Of a stretch of 23,359 bases of DNA, positions 7,717 through 15,325 are shown in pieces. Made by a program: the position numbers and the translations under genes. Each line of letters begins with the position of its first letter. The first letter of the stretch is position 1. Location: NCBI GenBank assembly GCA_036263155.1, contig DATAHN010000150.1, forward strand, positions 1-23,359, written 5' to 3'. The stretch is from DASUBN01 sp036263155. GTDB lineage: Bacteria; Pseudomonadota; Gammaproteobacteria; Natronospirales; REEB76. The notes under the pieces were generated by a model. That model searched no databases, was not told the DNA's origin, and saw only the letters and a list, made by a program, of their open reading frames with translations.

Positions 7717-8673
7717 ATGAAGGGAGTGTTCCTCGATCTCGACACCGTGAGCCACCAGGGCGACGTGCGGCTGCGTTCCCTGGAGAAGGTGCTGTCGGTG
7801 CTGCGCGTGTTCGGCACCACGCCGGCGGACAAGGTGCTGGAGCACGCCGCCGACGCCGAGGTGGTGATCGTCAACAAGGTCAAGCTGCCGGCGGATGCGA
7901 TCAAGCAGCTGCCCGCGGCGCGACTCATCTGCGTCGCCGCCACCGGCGTCAACAACATCGACCTCGCCGCCGCCTGGGACCGCAAGATCGGCGTGTGCAA
8001 CGTGCCGGCCTATGCCGCCGCCTCGGTGGCGCAGCACGTGTTCGCGCTGCTCCTGGCCCTGAACCAGCACATCGCCGGCTACGAGGCCTTGCTGCGGCAA
8101 GGCGCGTGGAAGCGCGCGCCGCAGTTCACGCTGCTCGACTATCCGATCCGGGAGTTGGCCGGCAAGCGCATGGGCATCCTGGGCTACGGCAGCATCGGCC
8201 AGGCGGTGGCGCGGGTGGCGGAGGCGTTCGGCATGGGCGTGTTCCTGGCCGCCCGCGGCCGCGACGACACTCGCCCGAGCCGCTTGCCGCTGCACGAGCT
8301 CTTGCCGCTCGTGGACGTCCTCAGCATCCACCTGCCGCTCACTCCCGAGACCCGGGGGCTCATCGGACCCAAGGAGCTGACCCTGCTCAAGCCCGAGGCG
8401 ATCCTCATCAACACCGCCCGCGGCGGCATCGTGGACGAGACCGCGCTCGCCGCGGTGTTGCGGGCCGGGCGCCTGGCCGGCGCCGGCGTGGATGTGCTCT
8501 CGGAGGAACCGCCGGTGCACGGCAACCCGCTCCTGGACCCCAGCATCCCGAACCTCATCGTCACGCCCCACGTGGCCTGGGCCGCCCGCGAGACCCGCCA
8601 GCGGGTGGTGGACGAGATGGCACTCAACATCGCCGCGTTCCAGGCGGGTGAGCAGCGTAATAGGGTGACCTGA
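7717..8673 (+). CDS. D-2-hydroxyacid dehydrogenase (glycerate dehydrogenase-like)
   Basis: A 318-residue NAD(P)-dependent D-2-hydroxyacid dehydrogenase that interconverts 2-oxoacids and D-2-hydroxyacids. The substrate-binding half begins MKGVFLDLDTVS and has the loop ICVAATGVNNIDLAAA (71-86). The Rossmann half has MGILGYGSIGQAVA (GYGSIG, 156-161). The catalytic residues are Arg235 in NTARGGIVDE, Glu264 in GVDVLSEEPP and His285 in VTPHVAWAA. The general pattern, including the N-terminus and the SVAQHVFALLLAL helix, is closest to hydroxypyruvate reductase/glycerate dehydrogenase, though the exact substrate is not certain. The Shine-Dalgarno is weak (GAGG at 7705-7708). It is a single gene, followed by tandem 11-base repeats that begin at its stop codon. 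Confidence 0.93.
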   Translation: MKGVFLDLDTVSHQGDVRLRSLEKVLSVLRVFGTTPADKVLEHAADAEVVIVNKVKLPADAIKQLPAARLICVAATGVNNIDLAAAWDRKIGVCNVPAYAAASVAQHVFALLLALNQHIAGYEALLRQGAWKRAPQFTLLDYPIRELAGKRMGILGYGSIGQAVARVAEAFGMGVFLAARGRDDTRPSRLPLHELLPLVDVLSIHLPLTPETRGLIGPKELTLLKPEAILINTARGGIVDETALAAVLRAGRLAGAGVDVLSEEPPVHGNPLLDPSIPNLIVTPHVAWAARETRQRVVDEMALNIAAFQAGEQRNRVT

Positions 8674-8705
8674 AGGCCGGTCTAAGGTCGGTCTGATGAT
8701 AGATT
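8673..8705 (+). promoter_or_regulatory. Tandem 11-bp repeats and -10, candidate activator site
   Basis: AAGGCCGGTCT (8673-8683) is followed directly by AAGGTCGGTCT (8684-8694), a tandem direct repeat with one mismatch and an 11-base pitch. A -10-like TAGATT (8700-8705) follows, so the repeats cover the -35 position. This arrangement is typical of promoters activated by OmpR/PhoB-type response regulators. The downstream gene starts at 8735. Confidence 0.4.
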
Positions 8706-8734
8706 GAGGTGGTCGTTCCAGCCAGGGTTAAGAC

Positions 8735-9106
8735 ATGCCGGGATCTGGGTTCCTCTATGAGCCGCGCCACGCACAGCCCTTGAGCCGCGGCCGCTTCCTG
8801 TTGCGCCTGCTCAGGCATGCCCTGCTCGCCCAGCTCCTGGTGCTCGTCTCCCTGGGCATCGGCATGTGGGGCTATGGGCGCTTCGAGGGCATGGCCTGGC
8901 GCGATGCGTTCCTGAACAGCGCCATGCTGCTGGGCGGCATGGGCCCGGTGAAGACCGAGGGCCTCTCCGACGCCGGCAAGCTGTTCGCCGGCCTGTATGC
9001 GCTGTACGCGGGACTCGTGCTCATCGTGATCATCGGCATCATGCTGGCGCCGGTGATCCACCGGGTGCTGCACCTTTTCCATTGGAACGAGGGCCGCGGG
9101 TCCTAG
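8735..9106 (+). CDS. Two-TM membrane protein, ion-channel-like pore segment
   Basis: A 123-residue inner membrane protein. Two hydrophobic helices, residues 28-48 and 84-106, flank a re-entrant-like segment WRDAFLNSAMLLGGMGPVKT (55-74). The layout (TM1, pore helix, filter-like turn, TM2) is that of two-TM potassium channels, and the GKLFAGLYALYAG entry to TM2 resembles that family. However, the TVGYG filter is replaced by LGGMGPV, so potassium selectivity should not be assumed. The family seems to be a conserved hypothetical one in proteobacteria. AGGG (8724-8727) is a moderate Shine-Dalgarno. Tandem repeats upstream suggest regulated expression. The MAPEG gene begins 31 bases downstream and may be co-transcribed. 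Confidence 0.75.
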   Translation: MPGSGFLYEPRHAQPLSRGRFLLRLLRHALLAQLLVLVSLGIGMWGYGRFEGMAWRDAFLNSAMLLGGMGPVKTEGLSDAGKLFAGLYALYAGLVLIVIIGIMLAPVIHRVLHLFHWNEGRGS

Positions 9107-9137
9107 GTCTTTCCCATCCATCAACGAGGAGCGAACG

Positions 9138-9527
9138 ATGACCACTGAATACCAGATGCTGGCGTGGACCATGATCCTGGGGCTGGTGCAGCTGACGGTG
9201 GCCGTGCTGGCCGCCATCAAGGTGCGCGGCCTGGCCTGGGCGTTCAGCCCGCGCGACGACGAGATGGCACCGCTTCCGGGCGTGAGCGGCCGCCTGGACC
9301 GCGCGTTCTACAACCTGCTGGAGACCTTCCCGTTCTTCGCCGCGGCGGTGCTGGTGGCAGGCACCCTGGGCGTGCACAACGCGCTCACGGTATGGGGTTC
9401 GATGCTGTACTTCAGCGCGCGGCTCGCTTACATACCGCTCTATGCGGTGGGGCTGCCGGTGGTGCGCACCGGCATCTGGGGCGTGTCGGTGGCAGGCATC
9501 GTGCTGGTGCTGGCTGCCCTGTTCTGA
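9138..9527 (+). CDS. MAPEG family membrane protein
   Basis: A 129-residue integral membrane protein of the MAPEG family (membrane-associated proteins in eicosanoid and glutathione metabolism). Four hydrophobic helices are visible at about 8-30, 58-77, 82-103 and 109-129. The family signature is RLDRAFYNLLETFPFFAAAV (52-71), where E62 corresponds to the conserved glutamate of the ALENFP motif, followed by YFSARLAYIPLYAVGLPVVR. Bacterial MAPEG members are often glutathione-linked or of unknown function. GAGGAG (9126-9131), 6 bases before the ATG, is a strong ribosome site. It follows the pore-like gene by 31 bases. Confidence 0.92.
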   Translation: MTTEYQMLAWTMILGLVQLTVAVLAAIKVRGLAWAFSPRDDEMAPLPGVSGRLDRAFYNLLETFPFFAAAVLVAGTLGVHNALTVWGSMLYFSARLAYIPLYAVGLPVVRTGIWGVSVAGIVLVLAALF

Positions 9528-9549
9528 GCGCCGCCGTCCCGGGGTGTAC

Positions 9550-9555
9550 TATAAT
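9550..9555 (+). promoter_or_regulatory. Consensus -10 before the 9616 lipoprotein gene
   Basis: TATAAT is an exact consensus hexamer, striking in this GC-rich sequence. Expected initiation is near 9562, just before the hairpin at 9565-9590. No recognisable -35 lies 16-18 bases upstream, so an activator or weak constitutive use is possible. Confidence 0.6.
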
Positions 9556-9564
9556 TCTAGTATT

Positions 9565-9590
9565 CGGGCCCGGCGGGGATGCCGGGCCCG
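9565..9590 (+). other. Perfect 10-bp 5'-leader hairpin
   Basis: CGGGCCCGGC (9565-9574) pairs perfectly with GCCGGGCCCG (9581-9590) around GGGGAT. No T-run follows, so it is not a normal terminator. If transcription starts near 9562, the stem forms at the very 5' end of the lipoprotein message, where such stems are known to slow decay. Confidence 0.6.
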
Positions 9591-9615
9591 GCTCATCTCA
9601 CGGGGAGATCCGCCG

Positions 9616-10146
9616 ATGAAGAAGTTCGCGCTGCTCATGCCGCTCCTGGCGCTCGCCGCCTGCACCCTGGCGCCGGAGCGCCAGTTCGAGGACGACCCGC
9701 AGGGCCTGGGCCTCTACGTGGCCGCCACCAACATCTACGTGAACACCGCCGTCGGCGTGAAGAACGCCCAGACCGGCGAGCTCATGCAGGTCAAGGTGGT
9801 GCACCTCTCCGGCCGCGACGAGGGCTACATGGTCGCCTCGCTGCCGCCGGGCCGCTACTACCTCGAGGCCTACAGCCCCGACAATGCGCGCGTCATCCCG
9901 CTGGAGTCGCCGAACGCCTACTTCGAGGTGCAGAACAACTGCTTCAACTACGGCGGCATGTACACCTTCACCGAGGGCCAGGACGGCGGCAGCCACGTGG
10001 CGAACGCGAACCGCCTTGAGGACATCGCGAACCTGCCGAAGAAACTGCGCAAGGAGGCCCGCGAGCGGGACATCTGCTCCGCAACCATGGGCCACGACAA
10101 CGAGCGGCTGAGCGCGGCGGACGTGGCCGGGGTGATCCGCTTCTGA
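9616..10146 (+). CDS. Lipoprotein, function unknown
   Basis: A 176-residue lipoprotein: MKKFALLMPLLALAAC ends in the lipobox LAAC (13-16), so Cys16 is the lipidated residue. The mature part looks β-rich: GLYVAATNIYVNTAVGVKN, a turn with LPPGRYYLEAYSPDNARVIP (a carboxypeptidase-regulatory-like or DUF2846-like pattern), and YFEVQNNCFNYGGMYTF. Two further cysteines (NNCF and RDIC) may form a disulfide. A charged C-terminal segment, NLPKKLRKEARERDIC, may be helical. The frame is open further upstream, but GGGGAG (9602-9607), 8 bases before ATG 9616, and the signal peptide fix the start. I do not recognise a named family. The GTG of the EamA transporter gene starts 4 bases after its stop. Confidence 0.8.
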   Translation: MKKFALLMPLLALAACTLAPERQFEDDPQGLGLYVAATNIYVNTAVGVKNAQTGELMQVKVVHLSGRDEGYMVASLPPGRYYLEAYSPDNARVIPLESPNAYFEVQNNCFNYGGMYTFTEGQDGGSHVANANRLEDIANLPKKLRKEARERDICSATMGHDNERLSAADVAGVIRF

Positions 10147-10150
10147 CGAG

Positions 10151-11005
10151 GTGCACCTGAGCCCGGCGCCGCGTCCGCGGCTGCTCCTGCTCACGGCGGC
10201 CGCCCTGGCGGCGTTCGCCGCGAACTCGCTGCTCTGCCGCCTGGCGTTGCGCGGCGGCCACGCCGACCCCGCGGCCTTCACCTGCATCCGCGTGCTCTCC
10301 GGTGCCGCAGCCCTGTGGTTGATGCTGCGGCTGCAAGGCCGCGGGCGTCCGGCGGGGGATTGGACCTCGGCGCTGGCGCTGTTCGTGTACGCCATCGCCT
10401 TCTCCTTCGCCTACGTGAGCCTGGGCGTCGGGGCGGGCGCACTCATCGCTTTCGGCGCCGTGCAGTTGAGCATGCTCGGCATAGGCTGGTGGAAGGGCGA
10501 GCGGCCCGGCCCGGCGCAGCTCGCCGGCCTCGCGCTCGCGCTGGCTGGCTTGATCTACCTCGTGATGCCGGGCCTGGCGGCACCGGATCCCCTGGGCGCC
10601 ATGCTCATGGCTGTCGCCGGCGTGGCCTGGGGCGTGTATTCCCTGCTGGGGCAGGGCAGGGGCGACCCAGTGGCCGTGACGGCGGGCAACTTCCTGCGCG
10701 CCGCACCCTTCGCGCTGCTTTCCCTGCTGCCCTTCCTGTCGCGGCTGCGGGTGGATACGGAAGGCTGGGTACTGGCGCTCTGCTCCGGTGCGCTCACCTC
10801 AGGCCTGGGCTACGTCATCTGGTACGCCGCGCTCAAGGGCCTCACCGCCATCCGCGCCGCGGTGGTGCAGCTCAGCGTGCCGGTGATCGCGGCCTTCGGC
10901 GGGGTGGTGCTGCTCGCCGAACCGCTCACGCCGCGCCTCGTGGGCGCTTCCCTCGCGATCCTCGGAGGCATCGCACTGACGGTGCTCGTCCGCCGCCGCG
11001 CCTGA
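10151..11005 (+). CDS. EamA/DMT-family transporter
   Basis: A 284-residue transporter of the drug/metabolite superfamily with two EamA repeats (about 12-136 and 146-281), ten predicted membrane helices. Typical features are FAANSLLCRLALRGGHADPAAFTCIRVLSG in repeat 1 and GLGYVIWYAALKGLTAIRAA followed by VPVIAAFGGVVLLAEPLTPR near the end of repeat 2. Such proteins export or import amino acids, nucleosides or other small metabolites; the substrate cannot be assigned. The start is taken as GTG 10151, 4 bases after the previous stop. GAGG lies too close to serve that GTG well, so translational coupling from the lipoprotein gene is likely. Confidence 0.88.
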   Translation: MHLSPAPRPRLLLLTAAALAAFAANSLLCRLALRGGHADPAAFTCIRVLSGAAALWLMLRLQGRGRPAGDWTSALALFVYAIAFSFAYVSLGVGAGALIAFGAVQLSMLGIGWWKGERPGPAQLAGLALALAGLIYLVMPGLAAPDPLGAMLMAVAGVAWGVYSLLGQGRGDPVAVTAGNFLRAAPFALLSLLPFLSRLRVDTEGWVLALCSGALTSGLGYVIWYAALKGLTAIRAAVVQLSVPVIAAFGGVVLLAEPLTPRLVGASLAILGGIALTVLVRRRA

Positions 11006-11021
11006 GTGGCACACTAGCGGG

Positions 11022-11408
11022 ATGCTGTACCGCATCCTCGTCGATCTGGTCGTGCTGCTGCATCTCGCCTATATGGTCTTCGCCATCTTCGGGGGTCTGC
11101 TGGTGCTGCGCTGGTGGCGGCTCGCCTGGCTGCACCTGCCGGCCGTGGTCTGGGCGGCGCTGGTGGAACTCTATGTGCGCTACTGCCCGCTCACGCCGCT
11201 GGAGAACCGCTTGCGGGCGCTGGCGGGGGAGCGGACCTACGAAGGCGGCTTCATCGCCCACTACATCACGCCGTCCCTCTACCCGCCGGGCCTAGAGCCC
11301 TGGATGCAGGATACCCTGGGTACGCTGCTGGTCATTTGCTACGCCGTGATCTACGTTGTCGCCTGGCGGCTGCATCAAAGGCGCAAGCGAGAGGGGGGAT
11401 CCGGATGA
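11022..11408 (+). CDS. DUF2784 family membrane protein
   Basis: A 128-residue membrane protein matching DUF2784: LVDLVVLLHLAYMVFAIFGGLLVLRW at the start, then AVVWAALVELYVRYCPLTPLENRLRA, GGFIAHYITPSLYPPGL and a last helix LLVICYAVIYVVAW. The conserved CPLTPLE and GFI.HY motifs are typical of the family, whose function is unknown. Three helices are predicted, at about residues 5-28, 37-52 and 96-116. The gene lies 16 bases after the EamA gene. Its stop overlaps the next ATG (ATGA, 11405-11408), so the two are translationally coupled. Confidence 0.88.
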   Translation: MLYRILVDLVVLLHLAYMVFAIFGGLLVLRWWRLAWLHLPAVVWAALVELYVRYCPLTPLENRLRALAGERTYEGGFIAHYITPSLYPPGLEPWMQDTLGTLLVICYAVIYVVAWRLHQRRKREGGSG

Positions 11409-11767
11409 GATGGCGGGTGATCCGCACCGCGCTCGCGGCATTGCTGATGCTGACATTCAGCCTGCTCAGCGTCTGGGACCTGGAGAACCGCTGGGCCGAC
11501 AGCGCGGGCTTCGGCCAGCTGTTCTCCAACTGGGTGCAGAGCGCCTGTGCGCTGCTGGGTCCTGCCGCCATCGCCGGCATCTTCATGCGGGCCCGCTGGC
11601 TCCGGCCGGTGCTCTTGGCTTGGGCCGGGACGCTGTTGCTCACGGGCGCCACGGCGCCCATGATCTGGGGCGGGCAGGGGATCGGCGCCTGCCTGATCGC
11701 GGCAGCAGTCACGGGAGCGATCGCAGCAGCAGTGGTGGCGCTCGCCGGGTGGCGGCGCCCGGCGTGA
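11405..11767 (+). CDS. Small four-helix membrane protein, unknown
   Basis: A 120-residue membrane protein with four hydrophobic stretches at about residues 6-24, 43-61, 67-85 and 92-113, and no recognised family. The first helix is followed by VWDLENRWADSAGFGQLFSN, the only long polar loop, which may face the periplasm. It starts at ATG 11405, overlapping the DUF2784 stop, with a G-rich GAGGGGGG a few bases upstream. The frame is open further back to 11114 inside DUF2784 in another frame, but the overlap start is far more likely. It ends 1 base before the convergent gene stop at 11769. A membrane role with DUF2784 is inferred from coupling only. Confidence 0.75.
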   Translation: MRWRVIRTALAALLMLTFSLLSVWDLENRWADSAGFGQLFSNWVQSACALLGPAAIAGIFMRARWLRPVLLAWAGTLLLTGATAPMIWGGQGIGACLIAAAVTGAIAAAVVALAGWRRPA

Positions 11768-11768
11768 A

Positions 11769-12746
11769 TCAGCCGTGCATGTAGTCGAAGCAGTGCCGGT
11801 TCCAGTCGATCTTCTGGGCATCCTTCGGCACGGACGTCTTCGGCAATAGCATCAGGTCGGAGTAGTAGGTGCTCAGGGTGAAGCGCTTGCGGTATTCGCC
11901 CATGTACTTCTTCTTGTCGGAATCGCTGCCGCCCCAGGCCGCGTCCAGGAACTTCCAGGCCGGCTCCGGGTTCCCCGTGTACAGGAGGTCCGTGGCGTAG
12001 TACCACATGCCCATGGGCTGTTCTTCCTGGTTGTGCCAGTCCCGGCTCTTCTTGAACAACGCCGCGCATCTCTCCACCTCGCCCGGCGCCGGGCGGTTCG
12101 CCCGCATCAGCGCCCGGTCCGGGCGGAAGCGGCCCCCCTGGTAGCTCAGGAATACCCTTCCGGCCGGCGAGCCGATGAAGCGCGATGGGAAGTAGGAGAA
12201 CGCACTGTAGTCCGAGGTATAGAGCACCAGGCTCTTGATGCCCTTGCGCTTCACGAACGCGGACTCGTCTGCGTCCAGGAGCGGCAGGCTCTGGAGCTTC
12301 TTGAAGGTCTTCTTGCCGAGCTGGAACAGGTGGAAGGTGAAGCAGCAATGCCCGTCGCCGGACCACTCCGAGACCAGCAGGTCCGGCACGCCGTCCCCGG
12401 TGAGGTCGACCCCCGGCTTCGCCTTCACGCTGTCCGGCGCCTGGTTCTGCTCGTAGGGGTAGCCGATGGCGAAGCTCCAGCCCATCTGCCGGTACACGGG
12501 CTTGCCGTGCTTCAGGATCTCGAGGCCCGAGCGGTCCGTGAACACCGGTACCGCGCCGCAGTCCTTGGCGTCATAGACGCGCACCTCGTAGTCCTCGAAC
12601 TTCGCCTGGGATTCCATGAGGTGCGGGTAGGCGAAGATGCCCTTGGCGGGGTTCGATACGTCGCAGGACGCCGCCGCGGGCCGCGCCGCGAGGAGGCTCG
12701 CGGCCAGCGCGATGAACAACAGCAGTGTCCGGGTCGGTGCGGTCAT
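11769..12746 (-). CDS. Secreted protein with FG-GAP-like calcium motif
   Basis: A 325-residue exported protein. Residues 1-26 (MTAPTRTLLLFIALAASLLA, ending PAAA) form a signal peptide. A single FG-GAP/dockerin-like segment, DLTGDGVPDLLV (114-125), suggests a bound calcium, followed by SEWSGDGHCCFTFHLFQL with vicinal Cys134-Cys135. Other cysteines (C28, C63 and later C) may form disulfides. The C-terminal half is Tyr/Trp-rich and looks helical (PMGMWYYATDLLYTGNPEPA, KKYMGEYRKRF, STYYSDLMLL), ending with CFDYMHG. No enzymatic motif is recognised. No clear Shine-Dalgarno precedes the ATG. The gene lies 89 bases downstream of ybbP on the same strand and may be co-transcribed or have its own promoter. 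Confidence 0.78.
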   Translation of the reverse strand: MTAPTRTLLLFIALAASLLAARPAAASCDVSNPAKGIFAYPHLMESQAKFEDYEVRVYDAKDCGAVPVFTDRSGLEILKHGKPVYRQMGWSFAIGYPYEQNQAPDSVKAKPGVDLTGDGVPDLLVSEWSGDGHCCFTFHLFQLGKKTFKKLQSLPLLDADESAFVKRKGIKSLVLYTSDYSAFSYFPSRFIGSPAGRVFLSYQGGRFRPDRALMRANRPAPGEVERCAALFKKSRDWHNQEEQPMGMWYYATDLLYTGNPEPAWKFLDAAWGGSDSDKKKYMGEYRKRFTLSTYYSDLMLLPKTSVPKDAQKIDWNRHCFDYMHG

Positions 12747-12835
12747 GCGAAAGATGTAAAGAAACGGAATGAAGGGGACAGGTTCTTAGTTATGGCTGCA
12801 GCGTACTACGGGGCCCCCCGTTTTAACCGCGCGCG

Positions 12836-15325
12836 CTAACTGTCACGTAGCGTCTCCACCGGCGGTGCCTTGAGCACGCCGCGGGTGGCGAGGAGGCCGC
12901 TCAGGGCCACGATGAAGGTGCCCGCCAGGAGGCCCGCCGCCCACACCCGCCAGTCCGGCGTGTAGGGCAGGCTGAAGATCCGCACCGCCAGGATCCAGGC
13001 CACCAGCGTCGCCGCCAGCGCCCCCAGCAGGCCCGCCGTGAACCCCAGCGCCGCGTACTCCGCGGCGGCGGCGGAACTCACGCGCCGGCGCGAGGCGCCC
13101 AAGGCGCGCAGCACCGCCGCCTCGAAGCGCCGCTCGTCCCGGGTCGCCTGCACCGCCGCCAAGAGCACCACGATGCCGGCGCCGAGGGTGAACAGGAAGA
13201 CATATTCCACCGCGAGGGAAGCCTCGTCCATGAGCCGGCGCACCTGTTGCATGATCGCGTCCACGTCGAACAGCGTGAGGGAAGGCAGCGCGCGGATCAG
13301 GTCCGCCAGCATGGCGGCCTTCTCCGCCGGCAGGTAGACGCTGGTGATCCAGGTGCCGGGGTGGTTCTCCAGCGCGCCCGGTGAGAGCTCCACGAAGAAG
13401 TTCGGCTGGAACGAGTCCCAGCGCACCTTGCGGATGCTGGCCACGGTCACCGCCACCGGCGTGCCGGCCACGTCGAAGGTCAGCCGGTCGCCGGGCTTGA
13501 GCTTGAGGCTCGTGGCGAACTCCTCGGTCACGGAGGCGAGCGGCTGCTTGGCCTCGTCCCCCTCCCACCACTTGCCGGCGGTGAGCGTGTTCGCCGGCGG
13601 CAGGTCATAGGACCAGCTCAGGTTCTGCTCCCGCTGGGCGAAGCGGCGCGCGTCCTCGGTCTCGAAGCGCATGCCCGCCACCGGCTTGCCGGCGATGTCC
13701 GAGAGGCGTGCCCGCACGAAGGGATAGAGGCGGGGCGCCGGCACGCCGCGGTCGGTGAAGAACTTCGTCACCGTGGCGCGCTCGTCCGGCTGGATGTTGA
13801 TGATGAACTGGTTCGGCGCGTCGTCCGGGAGGCTGGTGCGCCAGCTGCTCAGCAGGTCGGCCCGCACCAGCGCCAGCAGGAGCAGCACCATGAGGCCGAT
13901 GCCGAACGCCACCATCTGGATCACGGTGTCGCGCCGGTGGCGGTTGAGGTTCGCGAGGCCATAGCGCCAGCCGGCACCGCCGCCTCTGCGCAGGCGCTTG
14001 AGCAGGAACAGCATGCCGAAGGCGCCGAGGCCCAGCAGCAGCACCGTCAGGGCCAGGCCCAGCAGCACCGCGAGCGCGAGGCCGAGCGTCTTCACCTGCC
14101 ACAGGGTGATGCCGAAGCTCGCCGCCACCGCCGCGCCGTACACGGCGAAGCCACGCACCGGCGGGGGCGCGAGGTCGCGCCTGAGCACACGCGCCGGCGG
14201 TGTGTCGCCGAGGCGCATGAGCGGCGGCAGCGCGAAGCCGAGCAGCAGCACCAGTCCCAAGCCCAGCGCCGCGAGTGCCGGCGTCACCGGCGCCGGCGGC
14301 ATCTGGGCCGGCAGGAGGTCCCGCACCGCCGCCACCAGGCCGTACTGTGCGAGGTAACCCAGTGCCACGCCGGCGAGGCCGGCCGAGAGGCCGAGCCACA
14401 GGAGTTCCAGGAGCAGCACGCCTTGCACGCGGCGGCGCGTGAGCCCCAGGCACTTCAGCACCGCGGCGGTGTCGGTGTAGCGCAGCGCGTAACGGCGCGC
14501 CGCCAGTACCACCGCCACCGCGGAGATGAGCGCGCTCACCAGCGCCGCCAGCGCGAGGAAACGCTGGGCCCGGTCGATGGCGTTCACGAGCTCGGGGCGG
14601 CCGTCGCGGGCGTCTTGCAGGCGCACGCCGGCGGGCAGGGCGGTACGCCAGCGCGCTTCCAGCGCCGCCACCGTGTCCTGATCGCCGGAGACGAGCAGCT
14701 TGTGCTCGACCCGGGAATAGGCGTTGACGAGCCCCGTGGCCGGAACGTCGGCCAGGTCCATCACCACCTTGGGCTCCAGTGCAGCGAAACCGAAGCCGCC
14801 GTCGGGGAGATATGCGGTGGCGGCGCCGACGCGCATCCGGACATTGCCTACAGCGAGCGCGTCGCCCACCGCGAGGCGCAGCGACCCCAGCACCCGCGGC
14901 TCGGCCCAGAGCGTGCCGCGGGCAGGGATGTCCTCCGCCGTCCGCGACACGCCGAAGGCCTGCTGGCTGAGGCGCACCTTGCCGCGCAGGGGGTACCCCG
15001 CGCTCACCGCATGCACGTCCACGAGCTGGGTGTCCTGGCCGTTGAGCAGCACGGTGTTGAAGTCCAGCACCGGCACGGTGAGTGCGCCGGCGGCGCGCGC
15101 CTCCTGTTCGAAGCGGAGCGGCAGCGGTTCGCCGCTCGCTAGCACCAGGTCTGCCGCCAGGCTCTCGCCGGCCTGCTGCACCACCGCGGTACGCACGCGG
15201 CCGGTGAAGAAGCCCACCGCCGAGACCGCGGCCAGGGCCAGCGCCAGCGCCGCCGCCATCACGCCGTACTCGCCGCTCTTCCAGCCGCGGCGGAACTGGC
15301 GCGCCGAGAGGCGCAGCAGCGTCAT
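12836..15325 (-). CDS. ybbP: YbbP-like ABC transporter permease (FtsX/MacB type)
   Basis: An 829-residue permease with the MacB/FtsX plan duplicated: TM1 at about 21-42, a periplasmic domain about 43-245, a TM cluster about 252-370 with the FtsX motif AVLKCLGLTRRRV (288-300), further helices about 393-445 and 470-490, a second periplasmic domain to about 690, then a second FtsX domain with AVLRALGASRRRV and three helices to the C-terminus (PPVETLRDS). It should have about ten helices. YbbA supplies ATP hydrolysis. In E. coli YbbAP works with the thioesterase TesA, and a YbbAP-TesA complex extracting lipid-like compounds has been proposed. The start is ATG 15325, sharing ATGA with the ybbA stop. 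The open frame continues upstream through ybbA but is not coding. Confidence 0.92.
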   Translation of the reverse strand: MTLLRLSARQFRRGWKSGEYGVMAAALALALAAVSAVGFFTGRVRTAVVQQAGESLAADLVLASGEPLPLRFEQEARAAGALTVPVLDFNTVLLNGQDTQLVDVHAVSAGYPLRGKVRLSQQAFGVSRTAEDIPARGTLWAEPRVLGSLRLAVGDALAVGNVRMRVGAATAYLPDGGFGFAALEPKVVMDLADVPATGLVNAYSRVEHKLLVSGDQDTVAALEARWRTALPAGVRLQDARDGRPELVNAIDRAQRFLALAALVSALISAVAVVLAARRYALRYTDTAAVLKCLGLTRRRVQGVLLLELLWLGLSAGLAGVALGYLAQYGLVAAVRDLLPAQMPPAPVTPALAALGLGLVLLLGFALPPLMRLGDTPPARVLRRDLAPPPVRGFAVYGAAVAASFGITLWQVKTLGLALAVLLGLALTVLLLGLGAFGMLFLLKRLRRGGGAGWRYGLANLNRHRRDTVIQMVAFGIGLMVLLLLALVRADLLSSWRTSLPDDAPNQFIINIQPDERATVTKFFTDRGVPAPRLYPFVRARLSDIAGKPVAGMRFETEDARRFAQREQNLSWSYDLPPANTLTAGKWWEGDEAKQPLASVTEEFATSLKLKPGDRLTFDVAGTPVAVTVASIRKVRWDSFQPNFFVELSPGALENHPGTWITSVYLPAEKAAMLADLIRALPSLTLFDVDAIMQQVRRLMDEASLAVEYVFLFTLGAGIVVLLAAVQATRDERRFEAAVLRALGASRRRVSSAAAAEYAALGFTAGLLGALAATLVAWILAVRIFSLPYTPDWRVWAAGLLAGTFIVALSGLLATRGVLKAPPVETLRDS

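Noticed and set aside
12808..12824. Hairpin ACGGG-GCCC-CCCGT followed by TTT.
   Set aside because: The stem is only five pairs, the T-run is short, and its orientation does not suit either flanking gene, both of which are on the - strand.
13937..15142. 401-codon open frame on the + strand opposite ybbP.
   Set aside because: Its composition (Gln/His/Arg/Glu-rich, no motifs) is that of a shadow frame in GC-rich DNA, and the opposite strand encodes a clear permease.
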